Assembly (NCBI GenBank): GCA_021162925.1
Contig: JAGGXQ010000117.1
Span: forward strand, 1-8,320
Reading direction: 5' to 3'
Source of the DNA: Nitrososphaerota archaeon
GTDB lineage: Archaea; Thermoproteota; Nitrososphaeria; Nitrososphaerales; JAGGXQ01
DNA: 8,320 bases
In this document: positions 1 through 6,249 of the stretch, one piece after another
Numbering within the stretch: position 1 is the first letter of the stretch
Layout: each line of letters starts with the position of its first letter
Program-made: the position numbers and the translations under genes
The notes under the pieces: model-generated
Told to the model about the DNA's origin: nothing
The model's input: only the letters and a program-made list of their open reading frames with translations
Databases searched by the model: none

Positions 1-56
1 CCGCAGAGCCTCTTGCTACCCCTGCAGGCAAGGCAGAGGGATGGGGGGATGTCCAT
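1..56 (-). CDS. Probable Nre-family DNA repair protein, N-terminal fragment cut by window edge
   Basis: Only the first 18 complete codons are inside the window, read leftwards from an ATG at 56-54. The visible peptide is MDIPPSLCLACRGSKRLC followed by a partial Gly codon. The pattern Cys-x2-Cys-Arg-Gly-Ser-Lys-x-Leu-Cys-Gly matches, as I remember it, the N-terminal zinc-finger of archaeal Nre proteins (the former DUF650/651 family), which act in archaeal DNA-damage repair and have a PCNA-binding C-terminus in some members. Cys8, Cys11 and Cys18 would be three zinc ligands and the fourth would lie outside the window. The start is supported by a TATA-like element about 26 bases upstream, which fits a leaderless transcript. 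All three plus-strand frames across this stretch are also open for 70-85 bases, so the call rests on the Cys motif and promoter spacing. Confidence 0.55.
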   Translation of the reverse strand, partial: MDIPPSLCLACRGSKRLC

Positions 57-79
57 CGAGTCTATTTTGTAGGCTTCTG

Positions 80-85
80 ATATAA
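80..85 (-). promoter_or_regulatory. TATA-like box for the leftward gene
   Basis: On the minus strand this reads TTATAT, with AAGC directly upstream as a possible BRE. Its centre lies about 26-27 bases before the ATG at 56, the usual archaeal TATA-to-start-site distance, so the transcript would begin at or next to the start codon. No Shine-Dalgarno sequence is seen before that ATG. Confidence 0.5.
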
Positions 86-100
86 GCTTGATGGGAAGCG

Positions 101-107
101 TTTTTAA
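101..107 (+). promoter_or_regulatory. TATA-like box for the Lrp/AsnC effector-domain gene
   Basis: The sequence TTTTTAA is preceded by the purine-rich GGGAAGCG at 93-100, a possible BRE. Its centre is 25 bases before the ATG at 129. The 21 bases after the box contain no Shine-Dalgarno match, so leaderless translation is the natural reading. With the opposite-strand box at 80-85 it forms a 72-base divergent promoter region. Confidence 0.5.
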
Positions 108-128
108 CCGCCGGACCCAAGCTTCGGC

Positions 129-362
129 ATGCTCGCATTCGTCCTGATAACCTGTGACGCGGGGAAGGACAAAGACGTCATGGAGTTCCTGTCCAAGATC
201 GATGAGGTGAGGGAGGCATACGAAGTCTACGGTAGCTACGACATAATAGTGAAGCTGGAGGCGGAGGGGGAGGCCGATCTAAAGAGGGTCGTGAACGAGG
301 TGATAAGGAGGATAGACGGCGTCAAGTCGACCCTTACGATGATAGCCTACCCGGCTTCGTAG
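129..362 (+). CDS. Stand-alone Lrp/AsnC effector-binding (RAM/SAM) domain protein
   Basis: This 77-residue protein is the ligand-binding half of an Lrp/AsnC-family regulator with no DNA-binding helix-turn-helix. The fold reads beta-alpha-beta-beta-alpha-beta: strand LAFVLITCD (2-10), helix around 12-24, VREAYEVYGSYDIIVKLEA (27-45) with the conserved Val-Tyr-Gly-x-Tyr-Asp segment that lines the effector pocket at the subunit interface, helix 48-63, then Gly-Val-Lys-Ser-Thr-Leu-Thr-Met-Ile (64-72). Such domains assemble as dimers and octamers. Stand-alone versions can bind amino acids and may join full-length Lrp proteins as modulators. Its ligand is unknown; nearby branched-chain and lysine genes make an amino acid plausible, but that is inference from position. 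It seems leaderless. Its last 16 bases overlap the end of the convergent gene 347-577. Confidence 0.85.
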   Translation: MLAFVLITCDAGKDKDVMEFLSKIDEVREAYEVYGSYDIIVKLEAEGEADLKRVVNEVIRRIDGVKSTLTMIAYPAS

Positions 363-577
363 GGCATTATGAGGCGCTTCCCCTTCCCTGCCCACCTGAC
401 CGTTATCAGGCCCTCTATCTCCATGCTCAGAAGCACCTTGTTGAACTCCGACACCCCTAGATCGTAACCCTTCCTCCTCAGATAGGCGAGCAGTTCGTCG
501 TCGTATATGCCACGCTTCTCGGATTCCCTCATGGTCTCCTTGAGCTTCTCGTATATCTCCATCTTCAGGGGCTTCAC
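347..577 (-). CDS. Small winged-helix-like protein translationally coupled to VAT
   Basis: A 76-residue basic protein of unknown function. Predicted helices are at about 6-21 (KMEIYEKLKETMRESE), 25-36 (DDELLAYLRRKG) and 43-56 (SEFNKVLLSMEIEG), then a hairpin, LITVRWAGKGKRLIM (57-71), resembling the wing of a winged helix domain. This suggests a nucleic-acid-binding or protein-docking wHTH; I do not recognise the family. I chose GTG at 577 because it overlaps the VAT stop as GTGA and has GGAGGGG 8 bases upstream; an internal ATG at 562 would give 71 residues. The frame stays open further upstream inside VAT, but that extension has the Arg/Gly-rich composition of an out-of-frame read. Coupling to VAT suggests a cofactor or regulator of that ATPase; this is inference from position. 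Confidence 0.7.
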   Translation of the reverse strand: MKPLKMEIYEKLKETMRESEKRGIYDDELLAYLRRKGYDLGVSEFNKVLLSMEIEGLITVRWAGKGKRLIMPYEAG

Positions 578-2748
578 GCGTACATCCCCTCCTTGCCAGC
601 GGATATGAGCTTCCTCTTCAGGACCTCGTGTATGGACTCGTACCACTTGAGCAGCTCCGGTGAGAGCGAGGGCCTTACCGAGCTCAAGGCCCTTTCGAAG
701 TCGCCCATCGAGACCTTCTTCGCCCCCCTCCTCAGGGCGGATAGGCCGGCCTCCCTGCACACGGCGTCTATATCGGCGCCCGAATACCCCTTGGTGGCCG
801 AGGCAAGCCTCTCGACTTCGACGTCTTCATCTATTGGCATCCTCTTCAGGTTGCGCTCGAATATCTCCCTCCTGGCCCTTTCATCTGGGGGGCCGACGTA
901 GAGCAAAAGGTCCAGCCTTCCGGGCCTTATGAGCGATGGATCTATCACGTCGGGCCTGTTGGTGGCGGCGACGAAGAAGACGCCGGACGAGTATATGCCG
1001 TCGAGCTCGGTGAGTAGCTGGCTGACCACCCGCTCCCCGACGAAGTCCTCGAGCCCACCCCTGACCCTGGCCACCGAGTCTAATTCGTCGAAGAAGACGA
1101 TGCAGGGGGCCGACTGCTTCGCCTTCCTGAACGCCTCCCTTACGGCCCTCTCGCTCTCTCCAACCCATTTGGACAGGATTTCGGGGCCCCTTATGCTTAT
1201 CAGGTTCGCATCGCACTCGTTCGCAAGTGCTTTGGCTATCAAGGTCTTGCCGCAACCTGGGGGGCCGTAGAGCAAAACGCCGCTGGGGGGCTTTATCCCC
1301 ATCCTCTCGAAGTCCTCCGGGCTCTTTATCGCCCATACCACGTTCTCCTCTAGCGCCTTCTTCACATCCTCCAGGCCCCCGACGTCCTTCCACCCCACGT
1401 CGGGCCTTTCCACGTAGAACTCCCTCAGGGCCGACGGCCTTATCTCCTTCTTCGCTTCTAGGAAGTCCTTCATCCTCACCTCCATCCTTTCGAGCACGTC
1501 CTGAGGGACCTTTTCGTCGAGCCCGACGTTCGGCATATACCTCTTCAGGGCCTTTATCGCCGCCTCTATGCAGAGCGCCTTTATGTCCGCGCCGGTGTAT
1601 CCGTAAAGGATCTTGGCGAGCTTCCTTAGGCTCACGTTCTTCGCCAGAGGCATGCCCCTGGTGTGTATCTGGAGTATCTCGAGCCTCCCCTTCTCGTTCG
1701 GGACCCCTATCTCGACCTCCCTATCGAACCTCCCAGGCCTCCTCAGGGCTGGATCGATGCTGTCTATCCTGTTCGTCGCCCCTATCACGATCACGCCGTC
1801 CCTGTCGGTCAGCCCGTCCATGAGCGCGAGGAGCTGGGCGACTATCCGCTTCTCGACGTCGCCGAAGACCTCCTCTCTCTTCGGGGCTATCGCATCTATC
1901 TCGTCTATGAATATGATGCTGGGTGCGTGCTTCTTCGCTTCCTTGAATATCTCCCTGAGCTTCGCCTCGCTCTCACCGTAGTACTTGTTCATTATCTCTG
2001 GCCCGTTTATCGTATAGAAGTTCGCGCTGCACTCGTTCGCAAGCGCCTTGGCTATCAAGGTCTTGCCGCAACCTGGGGGGCCGTAGAGCAAAACGCCGCT
2101 GGGGGGCTTTATGCCGAGCCTGTTGAAGACCTCGGGGTGCTTCAAGGGAAGCTCGACCATCTCCCTCAGCTTCTCCAGCTGCTCCTTAAGGCCTCCTATA
2201 TCCTCGTAGGTCACCCCGGATGGCTTCTTCTTGACCTTCGCCTCCTGGATTATTTCGAGCTTGGTCTCCTCCCCGACCTTTGCGGTGGACTTCGGGATGA
2301 CCTTGTAAACGTTGAAGGGGATCGGGTTTCCGAGGATCATGACCGTGACGTCGTTGCCTTCGGTCAGGGGCATGCCGATGAGCCTGTTCTTTATGAACCT
2401 GGAGAACTCGGCCTCGAGCCCGTACTTGCCCATGAGCGGGACCAGGGCGACGTACTTCGCCACCCTTCCGGCATCCTTCTTTACGGTGACGTACTCGTTG
2501 AGGGAGACGCCCGCGTTCTTCCTTATCTGCCCGTCCATCATTATGATGCCCCCCTCGATCGTATCCTCTATGGGCCACGCCAGGGCGGAGGTCTCCTTCG
2601 CGCCGATTATCTTTATCACGTCGCCCGTGTTGAGGTCGAGCTTCTTCATGTCCCTTATCGAAATCCTCGCCCTCCCCTTCCCAACATCCCTTAGCAGGGC
2701 CTCCTTCACCCTTAGCATGAGCGACCTCTCCCTAGGCATGGCCACCAC
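574..2748 (-). CDS. Cdc48/VAT family AAA+ ATPase (archaeal p97 homologue), proteasome-docking tail
   Basis: This 724-residue double-ring unfoldase extracts and unfolds proteins using ATP. The N-domain (about 12-180) begins LRVKEALLRDVGKGRARI, like other archaeal VATs. D1 has Walker A GPPGCGKT (223-230), Walker B Asp282-Glu283, sensor Asn326, arginine fingers Arg337 and Arg340, and an aromatic pore loop Lys-Tyr-Tyr-Gly (255-258). D2 has Walker A 495-502, Asp554-Glu555, Asn597, Arg608 and Arg611, and pore Trp528. All catalytic residues are present. The C-terminus is Met-Tyr-Ala, an HbYX match known to dock AAA+ rings on the 20S proteasome. The start is uncertain: GTG at 2748 lies 3 bases after the EF-1beta stop, while ATG at 2739 and ATG at 2718 (with GAGGT 5 bases upstream) also keep the whole domain. 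It is co-transcribed with EF-1beta upstream and the small wHTH protein downstream. Confidence 0.97.
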   Translation of the reverse strand: MVAMPRERSLMLRVKEALLRDVGKGRARISIRDMKKLDLNTGDVIKIIGAKETSALAWPIEDTIEGGIIMMDGQIRKNAGVSLNEYVTVKKDAGRVAKYVALVPLMGKYGLEAEFSRFIKNRLIGMPLTEGNDVTVMILGNPIPFNVYKVIPKSTAKVGEETKLEIIQEAKVKKKPSGVTYEDIGGLKEQLEKLREMVELPLKHPEVFNRLGIKPPSGVLLYGPPGCGKTLIAKALANECSANFYTINGPEIMNKYYGESEAKLREIFKEAKKHAPSIIFIDEIDAIAPKREEVFGDVEKRIVAQLLALMDGLTDRDGVIVIGATNRIDSIDPALRRPGRFDREVEIGVPNEKGRLEILQIHTRGMPLAKNVSLRKLAKILYGYTGADIKALCIEAAIKALKRYMPNVGLDEKVPQDVLERMEVRMKDFLEAKKEIRPSALREFYVERPDVGWKDVGGLEDVKKALEENVVWAIKSPEDFERMGIKPPSGVLLYGPPGCGKTLIAKALANECDANLISIRGPEILSKWVGESERAVREAFRKAKQSAPCIVFFDELDSVARVRGGLEDFVGERVVSQLLTELDGIYSSGVFFVAATNRPDVIDPSLIRPGRLDLLLYVGPPDERARREIFERNLKRMPIDEDVEVERLASATKGYSGADIDAVCREAGLSALRRGAKKVSMGDFERALSSVRPSLSPELLKWYESIHEVLKRKLISAGKEGMYA
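586..592 (-). promoter_or_regulatory. Strong Shine-Dalgarno deciding the 577 GTG start
   Basis: On the minus strand this reads GGAGGGG, inside the last codons of VAT, 8 bases before the GTG at 577. It supports the GTG start over the ATG at 562 and fits coupled translation across the GTGA overlap with the VAT stop codon. Confidence 0.65.
1232..1296. repeat. 65-base direct repeat inside VAT, copy in D2
   Basis: Identical over 65 bases to 2048-2112, exactly 816 bases (272 codons) away. The identity extends to 84 bases with only two mismatches (1213-1296 against 2029-2112). It encodes the Walker A region of the second AAA+ module. Third codon positions are identical as well, which protein conservation alone does not require. 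Confidence 0.95.
2048..2112. repeat. 65-base direct repeat inside VAT, copy in D1
   Basis: Partner of 1232-1296, encoding the Walker A region of the first AAA+ module. Both modules share an identical 28-residue stretch around GPPGCGKT (residues 213-240 and 485-512). Confidence 0.95.
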
Positions 2749-2751
2749 CCG

Positions 2752-3015
2752 CTAGCATCGGCTCACGGCTATAATATCGGCTTGGCTGACCAGAGTTGAC
2801 CTCTTTATCGCATTCTCCACCCTGTCGGGCACGCCCTCCTCGTCCTTCGCCCTGACGTCGAGTATGAGGGCCTTTATGCCGAAGGCTATGGGCTCCTCCC
2901 TGCTGGAGACCACGGTGGCATCCTTCAAGTTGCCCTTCACTTCTTCCACTATCTCTTTTAGATCGACGTCGGCTTCCTTCGGAAGTATCCTAAACCTCAT
3001 GAGCACGTCGGCCAT
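2752..3015 (-). CDS. Translation elongation factor aEF-1beta (EF-1B guanine-nucleotide exchange factor)
   Basis: This 87-residue protein is the archaeal exchange factor that recharges EF-1alpha with GTP during elongation. It has the usual length and compact ferredoxin-like alpha/beta fold of the family. Recognisable segments are MADVLMRFRILPKEADVDL at the start, the helix LKEIVEEVKGNL, the strand EPIAFGIKALILDVRAKDEEG (about residues 41-61), where Ile-Ala-Phe-Gly-Ile-Lys-Ala-Leu is characteristic, and the end VENAIKRSTLVSQADIIAVSR. The ATG at 3015 is preceded by GAGGTG five bases away, which overlaps the stop codon of the zinc-ribbon gene. That gene lies 9 bases upstream, and pairing of these two families is common in archaea. 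The VAT gene begins 3 bases after the stop, so the three are likely co-transcribed. Confidence 0.95.
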   Translation of the reverse strand: MADVLMRFRILPKEADVDLKEIVEEVKGNLKDATVVSSREEPIAFGIKALILDVRAKDEEGVPDRVENAIKRSTLVSQADIIAVSRC

Positions 3016-3024
3016 GGGGACACC

Positions 3025-3198
3025 TCAGGGACCGACGAATCCGCAGTTCACGCACCTGTACTCCCTGACGAACTTCCTGCACTTGCTGCACCTCCATATC
3101 ACGACCTCCCCGCAGTTCGGGCACACGAACTTTACGGCCTCGTCCTTTGGGAGGATGGGCCTGTTACAGGTGCTGCAGACCGGCAACTTGACAGACAT
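3025..3198 (-). CDS. Archaeal double zinc-ribbon protein, predicted translation-associated RNA binder
   Basis: A 57-residue protein with four Cys-x2-Cys knuckles: Cys8/11, Cys26/29, Cys37/40 and Cys49/52. The central pattern is CPNCGEVVIWRCSKCRKF, and the protein ends CVNCGFVGP. This is the small archaeal zinc-ribbon family (COG2888-type, haloarchaeal HVO_2753-like) that is predicted to bind RNA and often sits beside EF-1beta, as it does here. The two zinc sites are probably formed by interleaved knuckles; that is knowledge of the family, not visible here. The start is ATG at 3198: GGAG lies 7 bases upstream, and a nearby ATG at 3202 is out of frame. A TATA-like element about 27 bases upstream suggests that a transcript can also begin right at this gene. 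Confidence 0.92.
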   Translation of the reverse strand: MSVKLPVCSTCNRPILPKDEAVKFVCPNCGEVVIWRCSKCRKFVREYRCVNCGFVGP

Positions 3199-3221
3199 CC
3201 ATCTGCTCCAGAATCCGGTGG

Positions 3222-3229
3222 TAATTATA
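3222..3229 (-). promoter_or_regulatory. Internal TATA-like promoter overlapping the leuB stop codon
   Basis: On the minus strand this reads TATAATTA, preceded by the A-rich CACAAAG, a good match to a BRE plus TATA box. Its centre is 27-28 bases before the ATG of the zinc-ribbon gene at 3198. The TAA within it is the leuB stop (3227-3225). It probably separates the branched-chain operon from the translation/VAT unit. A chance match at a stop codon followed by A/T-rich sequence cannot be excluded. Confidence 0.5.
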
Positions 3230-4247
3230 CTTTGTGCCTTACCCTGTCCTTCAGATAGGACATCACATCCGCCGTCTTCTTATCCCCGCCTAGATCTGGG
3301 GTCTTGAACCCTTCGGTCAGGGCGTCGACGACCGAAGACTCTATCAGCTCCGAAGCCGTCCTGCATGCCTCGTCCCCCTTCCGCTCGTAGAGCCACTCGA
3401 ACATGAGCTTGGCCGAAAGGACCGTCGAGAACGGGTTCGCTATCCCCATGCCGGCTATGTCCGGGGCGGAGCCGTGGACCGGCTCGAACATGGCCCGCCC
3501 CTCCCCTAGGTTTGCGGATGGGGCCATCCCCAGGCCACCTACGAGCTGCGAAGCTTCATCGGAGAGTATGTCGCCGAACATGTTCGTCGTGAGCAAGACG
3601 TCGAAGCTCTGGGGCTGCCTTATCAGGTTCATCGCGGCGGCATCTACGTACATCTCCCCGAATTCCACCCCGGGATGCCTCGAAGCCACCTCCCTACACA
3701 CCCTAGAGAAGAGGCCGCAGGTCTTCCTGAGCACGTTCGCCTTGTGGACCGCCACCACCTTTCCCTTCCTCAGCTCGGCGAGCCCGAAGGCGTACTCCGC
3801 TATCCTCTCACATGCCCTCTTGGTCATAACCCTCAACCCGACGGCACAATCACCGCCCTCGAATTCCAGCCCCTTGTAGAGGCCCTCGGTGTTCTCCCTC
3901 ACTATCACCAGGTCTATATCGTCTCTGAGGCACTTTACACCCGGGTAGCTCTTCGCAGGTCTTACGTTCGCGTAGAGGTCGAACATCTGCCTCAGCCTCA
4001 CGACGACATCCATGGCGGTCTCCCCGACGGGGCCCTTCAGGGTCGCATCGGAGCTCGCGACCGCCTTTACGGTCTCCTCAGGCAGGGCGACCCCGAGCTC
4101 CTCCAGGCAGCGATCGCCGGCGTGGTGGACCTCGATCTCGAGCCCGAGGCCCAAGAGGTCCGACAGCTCCTCCAGGAAGTCTATCAGGAGCGGGGATATC
4201 TCCCTCCCTATGCCATCCCCAGGTATCACGGTGAGCCTGTACCCCAA
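3225..4247 (-). CDS. leuB: 3-isopropylmalate dehydrogenase, archaeal (Sulfolobus-like) type
   Basis: This 340-residue enzyme oxidises and decarboxylates 3-isopropylmalate to 2-oxoisocaproate, using NAD, in leucine synthesis. The N-terminus VIPGDGIGREI is the family signature. Substrate and metal residues seen are Arg86 (VVRLRQ), Arg96 (ANVRP), Arg117 and Tyr124 (VRENTEGLY), Lys169 (VHKANVLR), Asp202 (YVDAAAMN), and Asp226/Asp230 (MFGDILSDEASQ). The nucleotide loop is EPVHGSAPDIAGMGIANP (255-272). The run DVVVRLRQMFDLYANVRPAK closely resembles Sulfolobus LeuB. Homoisocitrate dehydrogenase of lysine synthesis is the main alternative, since lysK is nearby, but ilvBN and leuA in the same operon favour leuB. 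The start is TTG at 4247, 4 bases after the leuA stop, with AGGGG 7 bases before it; no in-frame ATG or GTG would keep the N-terminal strand. Confidence 0.85.
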   Translation of the reverse strand: MGYRLTVIPGDGIGREISPLLIDFLEELSDLLGLGLEIEVHHAGDRCLEELGVALPEETVKAVASSDATLKGPVGETAMDVVVRLRQMFDLYANVRPAKSYPGVKCLRDDIDLVIVRENTEGLYKGLEFEGGDCAVGLRVMTKRACERIAEYAFGLAELRKGKVVAVHKANVLRKTCGLFSRVCREVASRHPGVEFGEMYVDAAAMNLIRQPQSFDVLLTTNMFGDILSDEASQLVGGLGMAPSANLGEGRAMFEPVHGSAPDIAGMGIANPFSTVLSAKLMFEWLYERKGDEACRTASELIESSVVDALTEGFKTPDLGGDKKTADVMSYLKDRVRHKV

Positions 4248-4251
4248 CCTC

Positions 4252-5757
4252 TTACCCCTTCTTCAGCTCCCTCTTCAAGATCAGCTTGTTTATCCCGTTC
4301 ACCAGCGCTTCTACGCTCGCCATGACTATGTCGCCGGAGACGGCCCTGGCGGAAGATATGTTCCCTTCCTCGTCCTCGAGCCTCACCAAGGCCTCACCTA
4401 GGGCATCCGATCCCCCCGTTATCGCCTCGAGCCTGAACTCCCTCAGCTCGGCCTTGATCAGGTTGCTGGTCAGGGACCTTATCGCCTTTACGGCCGCATC
4501 GACCGGCCCTACGCCCGTTTCTGAAGCGACCATCACCTTCCCACCTATCGACATCTTTACCGACGCGGTGGGGACGACGTTGGACCCGGTCATGACCGCG
4601 AGCTCCTCCAGGCTGACGAACTTCTCGGCCTTCAGCCCGCCTACCACGTCCCTCGCGACCGCCAGGAGGTCGGTATCCGTGAGCCTCTTCCCCCTGTCGC
4701 TGAGCCTCTTGAACCTCTCGAATATCACCTTCATCTCCTCTTCGGTCGGGTGAATCCCGTACTCCTCCAGCTTGGCCCTTAGCCCGTGCTTCCCCGCGTG
4801 CTTCCCGACCTCTATCACCCTCTTCCTGCCTACGGATTCCGGGCTTATGGGCTCGTAGGTGAACGGGTTGGAAAGGATGCCGTGGACGTGTATCCCCGCT
4901 TCATGAGAGAAGGCGTTGTCCCCGACTATCGCCTTGTTCGGCTGGATCGGGACCCCCGTAAGCCTCCGGACGAGCCTAGAAACCTCGTATATCTTCTCGG
5001 TCCTTATCCCGGTCTTGAAGCCGTAGAGGTTCTGAAGGGCCATAACGACCTCCTCCAGGGAGGCGTTTCCCGCCCTCTCGCCTATCCCGTTCACGGTCAC
5101 GTGGGCCTGGCTTGCCCCAGCCTCGATCCCAGCCAGGCTGTTCGCCGTCGCGAGGCCGAAGTCGTTGTGACAGTGGACGCTAACCGGAACCTTGAGGTAA
5201 GAGGTCACGTCGGATATCAGCAGCTTCATCCTTTCGGGGGTCGCTATACCGACCGTATCGGGGACGTCGATCCTATCCGCTCCGGCATCCTCGACGGCCA
5301 AGAAGACCTCCTTCAGGTAGGAGAAGTCGCTCCTCGTCGCATCCTCGGCCGAGAACTCGACCGTAACGCCGTGCGCCTTCGCGTACTCGACGGCCTCGAC
5401 CGCCCTCCTGAGCGCCTCCTCCCTGCTCATCCTGAGCTTGTACTTCAGGTGTATGTCGGAGGTCGCTATGAACGTGTGAATGCAGCCAACGTCGCAAGAG
5501 ATGGCGGCGTCTATGTCCTTCTTGTTCGCCCTCGCCAGGGAGCATATCTCGGCCTTGAGGCCCTCCTTCACTATCGACCTTATCGCCTCCCTCTCGCCCT
5601 CAGAGACTATCGCGAAACCAGCCTCTATGGTATCTACGCCCAGCTCGTCTAGCTGCTTGGCTATCTCGAGCTTGTCCTCCGGGGTCAAAGCGACCCCGGC
5701 CATCTGCTCCCCGTCCCTCAGGGTCGTGTCGAATATCCTAATATACCTCATAACCAT
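4252..5757 (-). CDS. leuA: 2-isopropylmalate synthase (LeuA/CimA family)
   Basis: This 501-residue enzyme condenses acetyl-CoA with 2-oxoisovalerate, committing carbon to leucine. The TIM-barrel domain has [10 protein letters not shown] (Arg14 and Asp15 catalytic), metal ligands His195/His197 in SVHCHNDFG, and [11 protein letters not shown] (226-236). HEAGIHVHG (285-293) lies in the linker region, and the C-terminal allosteric LeuA domain (about 380-500) contains [24 protein letters not shown] and [13 protein letters not shown] are like archaeal LeuA, whereas [12 protein letters not shown] partly recalls citramalate synthase. LeuA is therefore preferred, but CimA (isoleucine precursor) or dual use is possible. 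ATG at 5757 overlaps the ilvN end by 20 bases; ATG at 5751, with GAGG 7 bases upstream, is an equally good start. leuB follows after 4 bases. Confidence 0.88.
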   Translation of the reverse strand: MVMRYIRIFDTTLRDGEQMAGVALTPEDKLEIAKQLDELGVDTIEAGFAIVSEGEREAIRSIVKEGLKAEICSLARANKKDIDAAISCDVGCIHTFIATSDIHLKYKLRMSREEALRRAVEAVEYAKAHGVTVEFSAEDATRSDFSYLKEVFLAVEDAGADRIDVPDTVGIATPERMKLLISDVTSYLKVPVSVHCHNDFGLATANSLAGIEAGASQAHVTVNGIGERAGNASLEEVVMALQNLYGFKTGIRTEKIYEVSRLVRRLTGVPIQPNKAIVGDNAFSHEAGIHVHGILSNPFTYEPISPESVGRKRVIEVGKHAGKHGLRAKLEEYGIHPTEEEMKVIFERFKRLSDRGKRLTDTDLLAVARDVVGGLKAEKFVSLEELAVMTGSNVVPTASVKMSIGGKVMVASETGVGPVDAAVKAIRSLTSNLIKAELREFRLEAITGGSDALGEALVRLEDEEGNISSARAVSGDIVMASVEALVNGINKLILKRELKKG

Positions 5758-6241
5758 CCCTCACCTTCGGGAGCGCGGTGACGCCGGTCCTGGCGAACTC
5801 GATGATCCCGTAGGGCTCTAGGAGCTTCATGAAGCTCTCTATCTTATCGGGGGTGTCGACCAGCTCCACTATCATGGAGTCGAAGTCCGCGTGGACTATC
5901 CTGTAGCCGAATATGTTCACCAGGTTGAGGATGTCGCTCCTGACCTCCGGCTCCCTGTAGCTGACCTTGAGGAGGGCGAGCTCGTTGAAGACGGTCTGCT
6001 GCTCCTCTAGGACCTTCACCTCTATCACGTCTATGAGCTTCCTCAGGTGCTTGGCGACCCTCCTGACCTTCTTCTCGTCCCCCTTTATGACTACGGTCAT
6101 CCTGGAGAGGTCCGGCGACTGGATCGGCCCGACCGTCAGGCTTTCTATGTTGATCCACCTGCTCCTGAACATGCTCGCGACCCTCTGAAGGACGCCGGGC
6201 TTGTTTTCGACGAGCGTCGAAATTATCCAAGTCCGCTCCAT
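5738..6241 (-). CDS. ilvN: Acetohydroxyacid synthase regulatory (small) subunit
   Basis: This 167-residue subunit activates the catalytic IlvB subunit and gives feedback inhibition by branched-chain amino acids. The N-terminal ACT domain (about 3-76) carries VENKPGVLQRVASMF, with the conserved Gly16, then INIESLTVGP with Asn31 and PDLSRMTVVIKGD. These are the positions that form the valine site in bacterial homologues. The C-terminal ALS-type domain (about 85-160) includes QQTVFNELALLKV and ends GIIEFARTGVTALPK. The length is normal. The Gly usually found before Asn-Ile-Glu-Ser is Trp here, which I recall from methanogen homologues too. The ATG at 6241 is 8 bases after the ilvB stop and preceded by GGTGGGAGG. 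An open frame continues upstream inside ilvB, but the extra 86 residues match nothing in the family. Confidence 0.95.
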   Translation of the reverse strand: MERTWIISTLVENKPGVLQRVASMFRSRWINIESLTVGPIQSPDLSRMTVVIKGDEKKVRRVAKHLRKLIDVIEVKVLEEQQTVFNELALLKVSYREPEVRSDILNLVNIFGYRIVHADFDSMIVELVDTPDKIESFMKLLEPYGIIEFARTGVTALPKVRDGYEVY

Positions 6242-6249
6242 CCTCCCAC

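Noticed and set aside
1..85. Open plus-strand frames running into the left edge and ending at 72, 80 and 85, possible tails of an upstream gene.
   Set aside because: All three frames are open, so openness is uninformative; the minus-strand Cys motif with a correctly spaced promoter is the better explanation.
578..760. Upstream extension of the 76-residue winged-helix-like gene to 137 residues.
   Set aside because: The added part is an Arg/Gly/Glu-rich out-of-frame read of VAT D2, while a strong ribosome-binding site and the GTGA overlap mark the start at 577.
1663..2694. Long plus-strand open frame opposite VAT (about 340 codons), with similar ones opposite leuA (4786-5652) and ilvB (6733-7830).
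   Set aside because: These are antisense shadows caused by the codon bias of the minus-strand genes; they show no recognisable domain and lie opposite well-conserved genes.
3225..5757. Possibility that the synthase and dehydrogenase are homocitrate synthase and homoisocitrate dehydrogenase of lysine synthesis, given lysK nearby.
   Set aside because: They are in one tight operon with ilvBN, a separate promoter divides them from lysK, and their motifs resemble archaeal LeuA and Sulfolobus LeuB more closely.
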